64,000 nucleotides of DNA from an uncultured Serinicoccus sp. (GTDB lineage Bacteria; Actinomycetota; Actinomycetes; Actinomycetales; Dermatophilaceae), in the NCBI RefSeq assembly GCF_947500995.1, contig NZ_CANMUA010000003.1, positions 310,001-374,000 of the forward strand. The letters run 5' to 3'. Below, one piece after another: positions 53,424-62,730 of this stretch (positions are counted from its first letter, which is position 1; every line of letters starts with the position of its first letter). Position numbers and translations under genes: made by a program. The notes beneath the pieces were generated by a model. The model ran no database searches. It was given only the letters and a program-made list of their open reading frames with translations, and was not told where the DNA came from.

Positions 53424-54041
53424 GTGTATGAAGGCGTGGTCCAGGACCTGATCGACGAGCTGGGGCGGCTGCCCGGGGTGGGCCCCAAGGGAGCCCAGCG
53501 GATGGCCTTCCACCTGCTCGCGGCCGACCCCGAGGACATCACCCGCCTCGCCGAGGCCCTGCTGCAGATCCGGGAGAAGGTGCGCTTCTGCGAGGTCTGC
53601 GGCAACGTGGCGGAGGCCGAGCGCTGCCGGATCTGTCTGGACGACCGGCGCGACCCGAGCATGATCTGCGTCGTCGAGCAGAGCCAGGACGTGGCCGCCG
53701 TCGAGCGGACCCGGGAGTTCCGCGGCCGTTACCACGTGCTCGGCGGGGCCATCAACCCCATCGGTGGCGTGGGACCGGAGGACCTGCGGGTCCGCGAGCT
53801 GGTCGCCAGGCTCGCCGACGGCGAGGTCGCCGAGGTCATCATCGCGACCGACCCCAACCTCGAGGGCGAGGCGACCGCGACCTACCTCGCCCGCCTGCTC
53901 AAGCCCTACGACGGGGTGCGGGTCAGCCGCCTCGCGTCCGGGCTCCCCGTCGGCGGCGACCTGGAGTATGCCGACGAGGTCACCCTCGGACGCGCCTTCG
54001 AGGGCCGCCGGATGATCTCCACCGGCACGGCGACGCCCTGA
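53424..54041 (+). CDS. recR: Recombination mediator protein RecR
   Basis: 205 residues. N-terminal helix-hairpin-helix [20 protein letters not shown], the four-Cys zinc finger CEVCGN-CRIC (about 55-72), and the Toprim domain with [14 protein letters not shown] and [21 protein letters not shown]. RecR works with RecO/RecF to load RecA at gaps. The GTG at 53424 gives the usual family length and follows a TACAGT box; the ATG 4 bases later is out of frame. Confidence 0.96.
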   Translation: MYEGVVQDLIDELGRLPGVGPKGAQRMAFHLLAADPEDITRLAEALLQIREKVRFCEVCGNVAEAERCRICLDDRRDPSMICVVEQSQDVAAVERTREFRGRYHVLGGAINPIGGVGPEDLRVRELVARLADGEVAEVIIATDPNLEGEATATYLARLLKPYDGVRVSRLASGLPVGGDLEYADEVTLGRAFEGRRMISTGTATP

Positions 54042-54106
54042 TCCGCCGACGGCGGACCGGTGGGGAGGGCCGCGCGGCACGCCCAGCACGCGCGCCCCGT
54101 TGCCCC

Positions 54107-54112
54107 TAGGGT
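54107..54112 (+). promoter_or_regulatory. -10 box of the DUF5063 gene (leaderless start)
   Basis: TAGGGT is followed by 6 bases and the ATG at 54119. Confidence 0.5.
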
Positions 54113-54118
54113 GGGGAC

Positions 54119-54679
54119 ATGGTCGACGACTGGACCCAGCCGGCGCAGGACATGCACGCCGAGGTGGCCGCCTACTTCAGCAGTCTCGAGGAGGTGGCGT
54201 CGGGCGAGGCCGCCGAGTCGGCGCTGCCGCTCCTGCTGCTCAGCGTGGGGCAGCTGTGCGCCGCCGGGGCGCGGCTGGGGGCCCTGGTGGACGTGGTGCC
54301 GGCCGAGCGCTTTGAGCCCGACGCGGGCCCGGACGCCGACCTGGAACGGGTGCGCGAGGCGCTGCACGCGCTGCTCGGGGGTCTGGACGACTACTGCGAC
54401 CTGGAGGACCCTGTCATCACCGGCGAGGTGACGCGTGGCTCGCTCTCGGACGACCTCGTGGCCGTGGCGGCGGACCTCGCGCACGGCCAGGAGCACTACC
54501 TCGCCGGGCGCCCGACCGAGGCTATGTGGTGGTGGCAGTTCAGCTACCTGTCCTCCTGGGGCGAGCGCGCCGCCGCGGCGCTGCGCGTGCTGCACACCCT
54601 CCTGGCGCACGTCCGGCTCGATGCCAGCGACGAGCAGGTCATGGAGGCCGAGCTCGCCGCGCTGCACGCCGTCACCTGA
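54119..54679 (+). CDS. DUF5063 protein
   Basis: 186 residues, helical and acidic: ALPLLLLSVGQLCAAGARLG, DDYCDLEDPV, LSDDLVAVAADLAHGQEHYLAG, EAMWWWQFSYLSSWGERAAAALRVLH. This family is encoded beside recR in many actinobacteria; no function is established. It is leaderless by spacing and converges on the Mrp operon end 29 bases away. Confidence 0.8.
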   Translation: MVDDWTQPAQDMHAEVAAYFSSLEEVASGEAAESALPLLLLSVGQLCAAGARLGALVDVVPAERFEPDAGPDADLERVREALHALLGGLDDYCDLEDPVITGEVTRGSLSDDLVAVAADLAHGQEHYLAGRPTEAMWWWQFSYLSSWGERAAAALRVLHTLLAHVRLDASDEQVMEAELAALHAVT

Positions 54680-54708
54680 CGGCCGCCGTCGCCCGGGGGC
54701 GTGGGGGC

Positions 54709-55047
54709 TCAGGCCAGCTCGTTGGGGTCCGTGGCGGGGTCGAGGGGGGCGCCCGAGCGGTAGGCCGCCCGCCCGAGCGCGTTGGAGGCGACCGAGCTCA
54801 TGATGATGAAGCCGGCGATGGCGACCAGGAGCTTGATGAGGGTGATGACGTCGAAGCCGTGCACCACGACGTGCTGGATGTAGACCCCGGTCGCGATCCA
54901 CGGCAGCCCCATGCCGGTGGCGCTGGAGAGCACGTTGATCCGGGACAGGCCGTCCCGCGAGCGCAGCATGGCGATGGCGCTGAGCAGCACGAAGATGGCG
55001 CCACCGATGCACAGCACGCCGGTGAGGATGGTCAGCAGCAGCGTCAT
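54709..55047 (-). CDS. mnhG: Mrp-type Na+/H+ antiporter subunit G
   Basis: 112 residues with three membrane segments: LLTILTGVLCIGGAIFVLLSAIAMLRSRDGLSRI (family start), ATGMGLPWIATGVYI, and LIKLLVAIAGFIIMSSVASNALGRAAYRSG (the PhaG/MnhG signature). It is the last gene of the operon, ATGA-coupled to mnhF. Subunit G is a small membrane component of the six/seven-subunit cation/proton antiporter complex. Confidence 0.92.
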   Translation of the reverse strand: MTLLLTILTGVLCIGGAIFVLLSAIAMLRSRDGLSRINVLSSATGMGLPWIATGVYIQHVVVHGFDVITLIKLLVAIAGFIIMSSVASNALGRAAYRSGAPLDPATDPNELA

Positions 55048-55304
55048 CGTCGCCCCCTGGTGAGGATCCGGGCCAACGACACCGTCGCGAGGATGCCGAC
55101 GAGCGCGGCGAGGGAGGCGACGTCGAGCAGCACGATCGACTCGGCGTTCAGCCCGACCATGAGGAAGATGCCGACCGCGCAGAAGTAGACGAGGTCGCTC
55201 ACCGCGGCGACCGAGGCGTCGTCGCGCGAGAGCATCACCCGCACGAGCCCCAGCACGGCCGCGAGCAGCAGGATCACCACGGTGGTCCACACGATGACGG
55301 TCAT
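55044..55304 (-). CDS. mnhF: Mrp-type Na+/H+ antiporter subunit F
   Basis: 86 residues with three membrane segments. RVMLSRDDASVAAVSDLVYF corresponds to the conserved R-x-x-x-G/D-x-x-D-R loop of MrpF, and VGLNAESIVLLDVASLAALVGILATVSLARIL completes the family pattern. The start and stop both overlap neighbours by ATGA. Confidence 0.9.
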   Translation of the reverse strand: MTVIVWTTVVILLLAAVLGLVRVMLSRDDASVAAVSDLVYFCAVGIFLMVGLNAESIVLLDVASLAALVGILATVSLARILTRGRR

Positions 55305-55681
55305 GACGGTTCCCCCTCCATCGCCTGCTCCCCGGACCGGCGCCCGCGGGTCATGACGAGGAGCCGACGCTCCATGTCCCGCAGGTCCTCGATGACGGAG
55401 TCGCGGTCCTCGCCGTAGAGCGCGTGGACGTAGAGGGTGGGGGGCGAGTCGCCGGTGCGGGGGGCGATGCCGAGAGTGATGGTTCCGGGGGTGATGGTGA
55501 TGGAGGAGGCCATGGTGCTGATCTCCAGGTCGGTCTCGCAGTGCAGGGGGAGCGCCACGATCGCAGGGGACATGCGCAGGTTCGGGGTGATGACGTCGAC
55601 CCCGATGCGCAGCGCGCCACGGATGACCTCGCCGGCCAGCCAGCCGGCGTAGACCCCGACGCGCAGTGGGTTGGGGATCAT
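55301..55681 (-). CDS. mnhE: Mrp-type Na+/H+ antiporter subunit E (short form)
   Basis: 126 residues. VYAGWLAGEVIRGALRIGVDVITPNLRMSPAIVALPL and ITITPGTITLGIA, then YVHALYGEDRD are MnhE landmarks. Family members are commonly 155-190 residues with two more N-terminal membrane helices; here the first helix is absent because the start overlaps the mnhD stop (ATGA) and no earlier start is in frame without invading mnhD. It may be a lineage-specific short form. Confidence 0.85.
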   Translation of the reverse strand: MIPNPLRVGVYAGWLAGEVIRGALRIGVDVITPNLRMSPAIVALPLHCETDLEISTMASSITITPGTITLGIAPRTGDSPPTLYVHALYGEDRDSVIEDLRDMERRLLVMTRGRRSGEQAMEGEPS

Positions 55682-57192
55682 CCGGTCACCGCCTGCACGT
55701 AGGGCTGCAGGTCGACCAGACCCTGGGCCGCCCGGGTGGTCACCTGCATGATCGGTCCGGCGAAGACGAACATCGCGAGCTGGGTGAGCACGAGCACGGC
55801 CATGGGGGCGAGGAGCCGGGGGGTGACCCGGACGTCGTCGGTCAGCGCGACCGTGGTGCCGCGGCCCGTCTCCGGGGAGTCGGGGAGGTAGTCCTCCATG
55901 TCGGGGCCCCAGAACACCCCGACCCACAGCCGCTGCATGGCGACGAGCGAGCCGAGGGCACCGACGAAGATCAGCGTGATGAAGACCGCCTGCCACGCAC
56001 CACCCGCCTGGGCGGAGGCCTGCACGAGACCCACCTTGCCGAAGAAGCCGGAGCTGGGGGGGAGCCCGATGAGCGACATGAGGGCGAGGGCGTAGCCGAT
56101 GGTCAGCAGCCGGTCGCGACGGATGATGCCCGACAGCCGCTCGTACCGGCCCGAGCCGTAGGTCTGCTCGATGGCGCCGGCCCCGAGGATGAGGGCCCCC
56201 ATCGTGATGATGTGGTGGATCATGTAGAAGATGCCGGCGCCCAGGGAGAACTGGGTGAACAGCACGAGGCCCAGCATGATGTGCCCGACGCCGGCGACCA
56301 TCTGCCAGGACAGGGCCCGCCGCATGACCCGCTCGCCGAAGGTGCTGTAGGAGCCGACGACCAGCGAGAGCCCCACGAGGACGGCGAGGACCATGATCCA
56401 CGGGGGCTGACCCTCGTAGAGCGTGGACGTGACGCGGTACAGGGCGTACAGCGCGACCTTGGTGTGCAGGGCGCTGAACAGCGCCATGACGGAGGCCGAG
56501 GTGGCGGGGTAGGTCCGCGGCAGCCAGGTGTGCAGGGGCACGATGGCGGCCTTGATCGACAGCGCCAGCAGCACCACGCCCGAGCTGAGCATGGTCCGCG
56601 GGTCGCTGCCGGCGCCGACGAGGAGCGCGAGGTTGACCGTCTCGGCGGTCGCGTAGACGAGGCCGACCCCGATGAGCAGGATCGTGCTGGTGAGCAGGTT
56701 GACGACGACGAAGGTCCGGCCCACGCCCAGGCGCCGCCACGTGCCGGTCACCGCGATGAGGGCGTAGCTGGGCAGCAGCATGACCTCGACGAAGACGAAG
56801 AGGTTGAAGAGGTCGCCGGTGAGGAAGGCGCCGTTGACCCCGCCGAGCAGCATGAGCACGAGGGGGGTCACCAGCCGGTAGCGGCTCTCCCCGGTGATCG
56901 TCATGAAGACGAGGCACATGAGCACGGTGAGCGAGGTCACCAGGATCATGAGCGCGCTGAGCGTGTCGGAGACGAAGGGGATCGCGACCCCGGGCACGAA
57001 GGCGCCGACGTTCTCGGCGATGACGGGGGTCTCGCGGTGCTGCAGCAGCAGGTCGAGGGCGCCGAGCCCGGTGAGGACCGGGATGGCGAGCAGCCAGATC
57101 CGCTGCCACGTGGCGTTGCGCCAGAGCACGGTGGCGGCGGACGCGGCGATCGGCAGCACGGCGAGGAACGGGAGGAGGGCGGAGGTCATCAT
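55678..57192 (-). CDS. mnhD: Mrp-type Na+/H+ antiporter subunit D
   Basis: A 504-residue, 14-TM protein homologous to NuoN/NuoM. DLFNLFVFVEVMLLPSYALIAVTG holds the key membrane Glu (FVEV), LSIKAAIVPLHTWLPRTYPA the conserved TM7 Lys and His, and SALHTKVALYALYRV the TM8 Lys. These residues form the proton path. Coupled by ATGA overlaps on both sides. Confidence 0.94.
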   Translation of the reverse strand: MMTSALLPFLAVLPIAASAATVLWRNATWQRIWLLAIPVLTGLGALDLLLQHRETPVIAENVGAFVPGVAIPFVSDTLSALMILVTSLTVLMCLVFMTITGESRYRLVTPLVLMLLGGVNGAFLTGDLFNLFVFVEVMLLPSYALIAVTGTWRRLGVGRTFVVVNLLTSTILLIGVGLVYATAETVNLALLVGAGSDPRTMLSSGVVLLALSIKAAIVPLHTWLPRTYPATSASVMALFSALHTKVALYALYRVTSTLYEGQPPWIMVLAVLVGLSLVVGSYSTFGERVMRRALSWQMVAGVGHIMLGLVLFTQFSLGAGIFYMIHHIITMGALILGAGAIEQTYGSGRYERLSGIIRRDRLLTIGYALALMSLIGLPPSSGFFGKVGLVQASAQAGGAWQAVFITLIFVGALGSLVAMQRLWVGVFWGPDMEDYLPDSPETGRGTTVALTDDVRVTPRLLAPMAVLVLTQLAMFVFAGPIMQVTTRAAQGLVDLQPYVQAVTG

Positions 57193-57521
57193 CGGCGGTG
57201 GGTCTCCCCGGTCTCGGGCATCCGCTTGGTGTCGTCGTTGTGGCCGATGACGGCCATGGCGAGCATGAGCACGGTCACGGCGAGGGCGATGACGATGGCG
57301 GTCAGGACGAAGGCCTGGGGCAGGGGGTCACCGGCGTCCGCGGCCCCGGCCGCGTCCGGGAACGGCTCGCCGCGCCAGGCGGTCACGCCCGCGGAGAGGA
57401 TGACCAGGTTGGCGGCGTGGGCGAGCAGCGACAGGCCGAAGATGATGCGCACCATGCCGCGCTGCAGCATGAGGTAGATGGCCCCCGCGGTGAGGACCCC
57501 GACGGTGATGGGGATGATCAC
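57189..57521 (-). CDS. mnhC: Mrp-type Na+/H+ antiporter subunit C
   Basis: 110 residues, NuoK-like with three membrane segments: VGVLTAGAIYLMLQRGMVRIIFGLSLLAHAANLVI and DPLPQAFVLTAIVIALAVTVLMLAMAV (the P-L-x-Q-A-x-x-L-T-A-I-V-I signature). The GTG at 57521 overlaps the mnhA stop (GTGA); the stop overlaps mnhD. Confidence 0.93.
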   Translation of the reverse strand: MIIPITVGVLTAGAIYLMLQRGMVRIIFGLSLLAHAANLVILSAGVTAWRGEPFPDAAGAADAGDPLPQAFVLTAIVIALAVTVLMLAMAVIGHNDDTKRMPETGETHRR

Positions 57522-60502
57522 TGGCCACCTCCCGGCCGTGGGGGACGGTCCTGCTGCAGGTAGGTCGACCGCCGTCCGGGGATGCCGCGACGCGTCTCGG
57601 CATACCGCTCGCCGCGGGAGGTGTCCATGGGGCCGCTGATCTCACCCTCCACCGACTCGTCGGCGCGCTCCCGGGTGCCCTCGCGGCCACCGGTGGCGCC
57701 GAGCAGGTTGAAGGCCTCCATGACGAGGCCGAGCACCGCGAGGTAGACGCCGAGGTCGAAGACCATCGAGGTGCTGACGTGGATGTCGAAGACGTAGCCG
57801 TGCAGCGGCTCGAGGAAGGACGCGTGACCGAGCATGCCCCAGATGCCCGTGCCGATGGCGATGAGCACGCCCACCGCGACGAGGCGCAGCGGGAGCCGGG
57901 GCGGCCCGACGACACGGTCGCGGGAGGTGGCGAGGTAGATCAGCGCCACGATGGACGACCCCACGAGCGCGGCGATGAACCCGCCGCCGGGGGAGTTGTG
58001 GCCGCGCAGGAAGAGGATCGTGGAGATGATCGCCAGCAGCGGCGCAGTGACCCGGACCATGATCTGCATCGGCACGGCGTTGCCCCAGGCCTCGGCGATG
58101 GCGCGGTATGCCGTGGACCCCTCGGCCTGCAGCGGCACCTCCGGGGGCGCGACGTAGTTGCGGTCCGCCTCCGGGGGCGGGTCGAGGTAGCGGTCGCGGA
58201 CCGTGGAGAGGATGGCGACCATGGCGGCCGCGGCCATCCCGAGCACGGTGAGCTCGCCGAAGGTGTCGAGGGCACGGAACTCCACGAGGATCGTGTTGAC
58301 GACGTTGTCGCCGCTCGTCTCGACCGGGCCCTCGGTGAGGTACCAGATCGCGATCTCGCTGCGGTCGCGACGGCCGGTCAGCGCCCAGGTCGCCACGCCG
58401 GCGGACAGCCCGCCGACGACGGCGAGCACCAGGGCGGCCTTGTTGCCCCACCGCGGCCCGCGCCCGAAGGTCTGGGGGAGGCGCTGCAGCACGAGCATGA
58501 TCATCAGCACGGTGAGTGCCTCGACGAGCAGCTGGGTCATGCCCACGTCGGGTGCGCCGAGGGCGAAGATCTGGACGGTCACGGCGGCGCCGATCGTGGA
58601 CAGCGCGACCACCGCCGCGAGCCGGGAGCTGGCGCGGCCCAGGACGACCACGGCCCCGGCGATGATGACGAGCACGACCGCGTCGACCGGGCTGACCAGC
58701 CCCTCCTGCACCGGCAGGAGCTCGTCGCGGGCGACGAGGACCCCCACGCCGCCGAGCACCAGGGCGGCGAGGGCGACGAACTGCACGGCGACGTGGCGGG
58801 TGGGGTTGTCGGCGCGGGCGAGGGCGCCCAGCGCCTTGCCGATGTCGGCGGCGGTGTCGTTGATGACCCGGATGACGTCGGCGCCGTCGAAGGAGAAGGT
58901 GTCGTGCTCGCGGGCCGGGAAGAAGAAGCGGCGGCGCAGGATGACCATCACGCCGACGGCGATGATCGCCAGCGAGGTGATGAGCTCGAGGTTGACGCCG
59001 TGCCACAGGGCGAGGTGCGGGTGCGGCTCCTCGGCGTCGGCGGGGAGCATGGCGGCGGTGGCCCGGCCCACCGGGGTGTCGAGGATGCCGACCACGAAGG
59101 CCAGCGGCAGTCCGACGACGATGGGGATGGCGGCGAAGGTCCCGAGGGCCCACGGGGTGGTGTGCAACGGGCGGTCCTCGGGCCACTTGGCCTGGCCGCG
59201 GCCGTCGTAGAAGCCGTTGAAGACGATCTTCGCGCAGTAGGCGAAGGTGAGGATGGCGGTCAGGGCGACCCCGAGGAAGGCGGCCCAGGAGGCGACCACG
59301 CCGAAGGGGGAGTCGAGCATCGAGGTGAGGATGCTCTCCTTGGAGACGAAGCCGAGCATGGGCGGGACGCCGGCCATCGAGGCGCACCCGAGCACGGTGA
59401 CCCAGAAGGCCATCGGCATGGCGCTGGAGAGCACCGGCATCCGTCGCACGTCGCGGGTCCCGGTCGCGTGGTCGACGACGCCGACCATCATGAAGAGCCC
59501 GGACTTGAAGAGCGCGTGCGCGATCACGTGGAGGATGGCGGCGGCCAGGGCGTACTCCGTGCCCACGCCGATGGTGGCGACGATGAGGCCGAGCTGGCTG
59601 ACCGTGGAGTAGGCCATGAGCTTCTTGAGGTCGGTCTTCTGCAGCGCGAACCAGCCGCCGATGCCGCAGGTGACGAGGCCGGTCGTGATGAGCAGGACGT
59701 TCCACACCGGCACGTCGTGGAAGGCCGGGGAGAAGCGCATGAGCAGGAAGATGCCGGCCTTGACGACGGCGGCGGCGTGCAGGTAGGCGCTGACCGGGGT
59801 GGCGGCGGCCATGGCGTCGGGCAGCCAGACGTGGAAGGGGAACTGCGCCGACTTGGTGAAGGCCGCGAGGATGACGAGCAGGGCCACGGCGGCCGTGAAA
59901 CCGGGGCTGGTGTCCCACACCTCGTGGGCGAGCGCCTCGGACAGCGTGGTCGTGCCGGTGCGCACGATGATCGCGGTGACCGCGGCCAGCAGCCCGAGCC
60001 CGCCGAGGAAGGTGATGAGCAGGGTGCGCATCGAGGCGGCCTCACCGGCATACCCCGACCGGGCGATGAGGAAGAAGCTGGCGAGGCTGGTGAGCTCCCA
60101 GCACAGGAACAGCAGGATGAGGTCGTCCGCCAGCACCAACCCGACCATGGAGACGGTGAACATCGCCATGTAGAAGTAGAAGGTGAGGTTGCGGCCCGGC
60201 TTGAGGTATGCCGTGGAGTAGGCGAGCACGATCGCGCCGATGACCAGGGCGATGAAGGTGAAGACCGTGCCGAGGCCGTCCGCGCGCAGCGACAGGTCCA
60301 GGCCCAGGGTCGGCACCCACGGCATGGACCAGGTCGGCGTGTCCCCGGCCATGACCTGCGCCGCGGCGGGCCAGAACGCCGCCGCGGCCGCGAGGTAGAG
60401 CGCGGCGATGGGCCAGCCGGCGTGACGACCGAGGAAACGGGTGAGCGGGAACGTCGCGAGGACCGTCACCGCGGAGATGACGAGGGTCCAGAGCAGGCTC
60501 AC
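57518..60502 (-). CDS. mnhA: Mrp-type Na+/H+ antiporter subunits A and B fused
   Basis: 994 residues from the GTG at 60502. Residues 1-~500 are the NuoL-like MrpA core (LFLCWELTSLASFFLIA with Glu, TKSAQFPFHVWLPDAMAAATPVSAYLHAA with Lys and His, HALFKSGLFMMVGVVDH). Then come the MrpA C-terminal domains (ALGAPDVGMTQLLVEALTVLM) and, from ~830, a complete MnhB domain (FLRGHNSPGGGFIAALVGS, STSMVFDLGVYLAVLGLVME). The hydrophilic tail (~60 residues) is extra. A TTG start at 60541 is possible but unsupported. The GTG overlaps the stop of a 20-codon leader ORF. Confidence 0.93.
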   Translation of the reverse strand: MSLLWTLVISAVTVLATFPLTRFLGRHAGWPIAALYLAAAAAFWPAAAQVMAGDTPTWSMPWVPTLGLDLSLRADGLGTVFTFIALVIGAIVLAYSTAYLKPGRNLTFYFYMAMFTVSMVGLVLADDLILLFLCWELTSLASFFLIARSGYAGEAASMRTLLITFLGGLGLLAAVTAIIVRTGTTTLSEALAHEVWDTSPGFTAAVALLVILAAFTKSAQFPFHVWLPDAMAAATPVSAYLHAAAVVKAGIFLLMRFSPAFHDVPVWNVLLITTGLVTCGIGGWFALQKTDLKKLMAYSTVSQLGLIVATIGVGTEYALAAAILHVIAHALFKSGLFMMVGVVDHATGTRDVRRMPVLSSAMPMAFWVTVLGCASMAGVPPMLGFVSKESILTSMLDSPFGVVASWAAFLGVALTAILTFAYCAKIVFNGFYDGRGQAKWPEDRPLHTTPWALGTFAAIPIVVGLPLAFVVGILDTPVGRATAAMLPADAEEPHPHLALWHGVNLELITSLAIIAVGVMVILRRRFFFPAREHDTFSFDGADVIRVINDTAADIGKALGALARADNPTRHVAVQFVALAALVLGGVGVLVARDELLPVQEGLVSPVDAVVLVIIAGAVVVLGRASSRLAAVVALSTIGAAVTVQIFALGAPDVGMTQLLVEALTVLMIMLVLQRLPQTFGRGPRWGNKAALVLAVVGGLSAGVATWALTGRRDRSEIAIWYLTEGPVETSGDNVVNTILVEFRALDTFGELTVLGMAAAAMVAILSTVRDRYLDPPPEADRNYVAPPEVPLQAEGSTAYRAIAEAWGNAVPMQIMVRVTAPLLAIISTILFLRGHNSPGGGFIAALVGSSIVALIYLATSRDRVVGPPRLPLRLVAVGVLIAIGTGIWGMLGHASFLEPLHGYVFDIHVSTSMVFDLGVYLAVLGLVMEAFNLLGATGGREGTRERADESVEGEISGPMDTSRGERYAETRRGIPGRRSTYLQQDRPPRPGGGQ

Positions 60503-60561
60503 GGAGCACCCGCCCTGGACAGGCCGGTGCCAGTGGGGCAACGGTCGACCGGGCGGATCAT
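60499..60561 (-). CDS. Putative 20-residue leader peptide ahead of the Mrp operon
   Basis: An ATG at 60561 follows TAGCCT by 7 bases, the leaderless spacing used by many genes here. The ORF encodes MIRPVDRCPTGTGLSRAGAP and ends in a TGA that overlaps the mnhA GTG (GTGA, 60502-60499). mnhA itself has no convincing ribosome-binding site, so ribosomes finishing this ORF could start mnhA by coupling. It may be regulatory. Too short for codon statistics. Confidence 0.45.
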   Translation of the reverse strand: MIRPVDRCPTGTGLSRAGAP

Positions 60562-60568
60562 GAACAGC

Positions 60569-60574
60569 AGGCTA
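60569..60574 (-). promoter_or_regulatory. -10 box of the Mrp operon leader
   Basis: On the minus strand TAGCCT is followed by 7 bases and the ATG of the leader ORF. Confidence 0.45.
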
Positions 60575-60613
60575 CCAACCCCGGTCGTGCCTCAGGATGA
60601 CGTGTCGCGGGAC

Positions 60614-61537
60614 CTACGCCGACACCAGGGCGGACGCCAGCAGGATGACGGGTAGCGAGAGGGCGGTGGTGAGCAGGATGGAGTCCCGTGCCAGCGGTAC
60701 CGAGGTGGAGTAGCGCACGGCGTGCACGAAGATGTTCTGCGCGGTGGGCAGGGAGACCAGCACCATCGCGGTGAGCAGCTCCGAGCCCGCGAGGCCGAGG
60801 ACGCCCGCGCCGATCCCCAGGGCGAGGGCCGGCGCGATGAGGGACTTGAGCGTGACCGCCAGGAGGACGGCGTCACGTCCGGGACCGCGTCCCGGCGCGG
60901 GTGCACCGTGGAGGGAGATGCCGAAGGCCAGCAGCATGAGCGGGACCGCAGCCGCCCCGAGGAGCTCAAGGGGATCGAGGAGCACCCGTGGTGGGTTCCA
61001 GCCGACGAGGCTGACGCCCAGTCCCAGGGTCACCGCCAGGACGTAGGGGTTGCGCACCGGTCCCAGGAGAACCCTCCACCCCGAGCCCTTCCCCGAGGTG
61101 AGCAGGTCGAGCGCGGTCAGGCCGACGGGCAGCATGACCAGTACCTGGAAGAGCAGCAGCGGGGCGACGGGTGCGGCGCTGCCCACGACCAGGATGAGCA
61201 GAGGTATGCCGAGGTTGTTGGTGTTCACGTAGCTCGCGCACATGGCGCCGATGACCGTCTCGGCGCCGGGGCGTCCCAGGACGCTGCGTGCCACCACCAC
61301 GTAGAGCACAGCCGTGAGGGTGGCGGTGACGACCGCCACCCCCGACGCCGGCGACATCACCGCGCCCACCTCTGCGTCGTACAGCGTCGTGAAGAGCAGG
61401 GCGGGGGCGGCCACGGCGAAGGACAGCCGGCTGAGCGGGACCTCGGCGTCCTGGCCGAGGACCTCCCACCGCCCGAGCACGTAGCCGACACCGACCACCG
61501 TTCCCAGCAGCAGGAACCCGCCCAGGACGTCCAGCAC
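60614..61537 (-). CDS. AEC (auxin efflux carrier) family transporter
   Basis: 307 residues, ten predicted membrane segments in two five-helix repeats. YVNTNNLGIPLLILVVGS (TM4 region) and LVSLPTAQNIFVHAVRY (TM9 region) are the broken-helix motifs of bile/auxin-type carriers. Members often carry organic acids such as malate or malonate. The GTG at 61537 lies 5 bases after the acyl-CoA dehydrogenase stop, placing it in the CoA operon; a carboxylic acid substrate fits that context but is inferred. Confidence 0.8.
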   Translation of the reverse strand: MLDVLGGFLLLGTVVGVGYVLGRWEVLGQDAEVPLSRLSFAVAAPALLFTTLYDAEVGAVMSPASGVAVVTATLTAVLYVVVARSVLGRPGAETVIGAMCASYVNTNNLGIPLLILVVGSAAPVAPLLLFQVLVMLPVGLTALDLLTSGKGSGWRVLLGPVRNPYVLAVTLGLGVSLVGWNPPRVLLDPLELLGAAAVPLMLLAFGISLHGAPAPGRGPGRDAVLLAVTLKSLIAPALALGIGAGVLGLAGSELLTAMVLVSLPTAQNIFVHAVRYSTSVPLARDSILLTTALSLPVILLASALVSA

Positions 61538-61542
61538 GGCGC

Positions 61543-62730
61543 CTACGACGCCATCAGGTCTCGGGCGACGATGTTGCGCTGGATCTGGTTGGTGCCCTCG
61601 ATGATCTGCAGACCCTTGGCCTCGCGCATGAAGCGCTCCAGGGGGTAGTCCGCGCTGTAGCCGTTCGCGCCGAACACCTGGAGGGCGTCCACCGTGATCT
61701 TCATCGTGGAGTCCGTGGCGAAGGTCTTGGCCATGGCGATCAGCGGGGCCGCCTCCCGGGGCGGAGTCCCCGCGTCCAGGACGGCGGCGGACTTGTACAC
61801 CAGGTGCCGGGAGGCCTCCAGGCCGATCTTCATGTCGGCCAGCATCCAGGACAGGCCCTGGAAGTCGCCGATCGGCTGTCCGAACGCGTGTCGCTCGCGG
61901 GAGTAGGCGACCGCGTGCTCCAGCGCCGCCCGCCCCAGGCCCAGGGCCCGGGCCCCGACCAGCGGGCGGAGCATCGTGAAGGTGCTGGCAGCTGTGGCGA
62001 AGCCGCGGCCCTCCTCCCCGAGACGGTCGCTCTCGGGCACCAGGACGTCCGCGAAGTCGACCCGGCACGAGGGGATGGCGCGGCCGCCGATCTTGTTCAT
62101 CCGCTCCCCGAGGGTGACGCCCGGGGCGTCCGTCGGGACCACGAAGCTGCTCAGCCCGCGATGCCCTGGCTCGCCGGTGCGGGCGAAGGTCACGAAGTAG
62201 TCGGAGACGGGAGCGTTGCCGGCCCAGACCTTGGTGCCGGTGAGCCGGTACCCACCGGGCACCCGCTCGGCCCGCGTCTGCAGGTTGGCCATGTCCGACC
62301 CCACGTCCGGCTCGGTGTTCGCGGTGGAGAAGCGGAGGTCGCCGGCAGCCAGCCCGGGCAGGAAGCGGGCCTGCTGCTGCTCGTTGCCGGCCATCGCGAT
62401 CGCGAAGAGCGGCTGCCAGGTCATCATCAGCAGGTAGGAGGTGTTGTAGCAGGCACGGGTCAGCTCCTCGATCACCAGTGCAGAGGTGAGGATGCCGGCT
62501 CCCTGCCCGCCGTGCCGCTCGTGGAAGGGCAGGGTGAGCAGGCCCTCGTCCCGGAGCAGCTCGAACATGTCCTGGGGATAGTCCCCGGTGCGGTCCCGCT
62601 CGGCCGCGCCGGCGGCCACCGGACCGTCCGCCAGGACCCGCACCCGTTCGACGAGCTGCTGCTGCTCGGTCGAGAGGGCGTACTGCTCGGCGTCGTGGCG
62701 GGCTTCGGGGGTGGGTGTGGTGGTGCTCAC
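61543..62730 (-). CDS. Acyl-CoA dehydrogenase family protein
   Basis: A 395-residue flavoprotein. [50 protein letters not shown] (FAD/substrate loop), [48 protein letters not shown] and the C-terminal [40 protein letters not shown]. The Glu of IIEGTNQ is the catalytic base position of short/medium-chain enzymes. GTG start with GAGGAGAC upstream, overlapping the CoA-transferase stop (GTGA). The acyl substrate cannot be told from sequence. Confidence 0.92.
   Translation of the reverse strand: MSTTTPTPEARHDAEQYALSTEQQQLVERVRVLADGPVAAGAAERDRTGDYPQDMFELLRDEGLLTLPFHERHGGQGAGILTSALVIEELTRACYNTSYLLMMTWQPLFAIAMAGNEQQQARFLPGLAAGDLRFSTANTEPDVGSDMANLQTRAERVPGGYRLTGTKVWAGNAPVSDYFVTFARTGEPGHRGLSSFVVPTDAPGVTLGERMNKIGGRAIPSCRVDFADVLVPESDRLGEEGRGFATAASTFTMLRPLVGARALGLGRAALEHAVAYSRERHAFGQPIGDFQGLSWMLADMKIGLEASRHLVYKSAAVLDAGTPPREAAPLIAMAKTFATDSTMKITVDALQVFGANGYSADYPLERFMREAKGLQIIEGTNQIQRNIVARDLMAS

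Noticed and set aside
54681-54705. Short GC palindrome between DUF5063 and mnhG as a terminator
   Set aside because: The stem is only 5 bp with a 3-base loop, which is expected by chance at this GC content.
60503-60541. TTG at 60541 as the mnhA start
   Set aside because: It would add a polar stretch (PHWHRPVQGG) not typical of MrpA, has no ribosome-binding site, and overlaps the better supported leader ORF in another frame.
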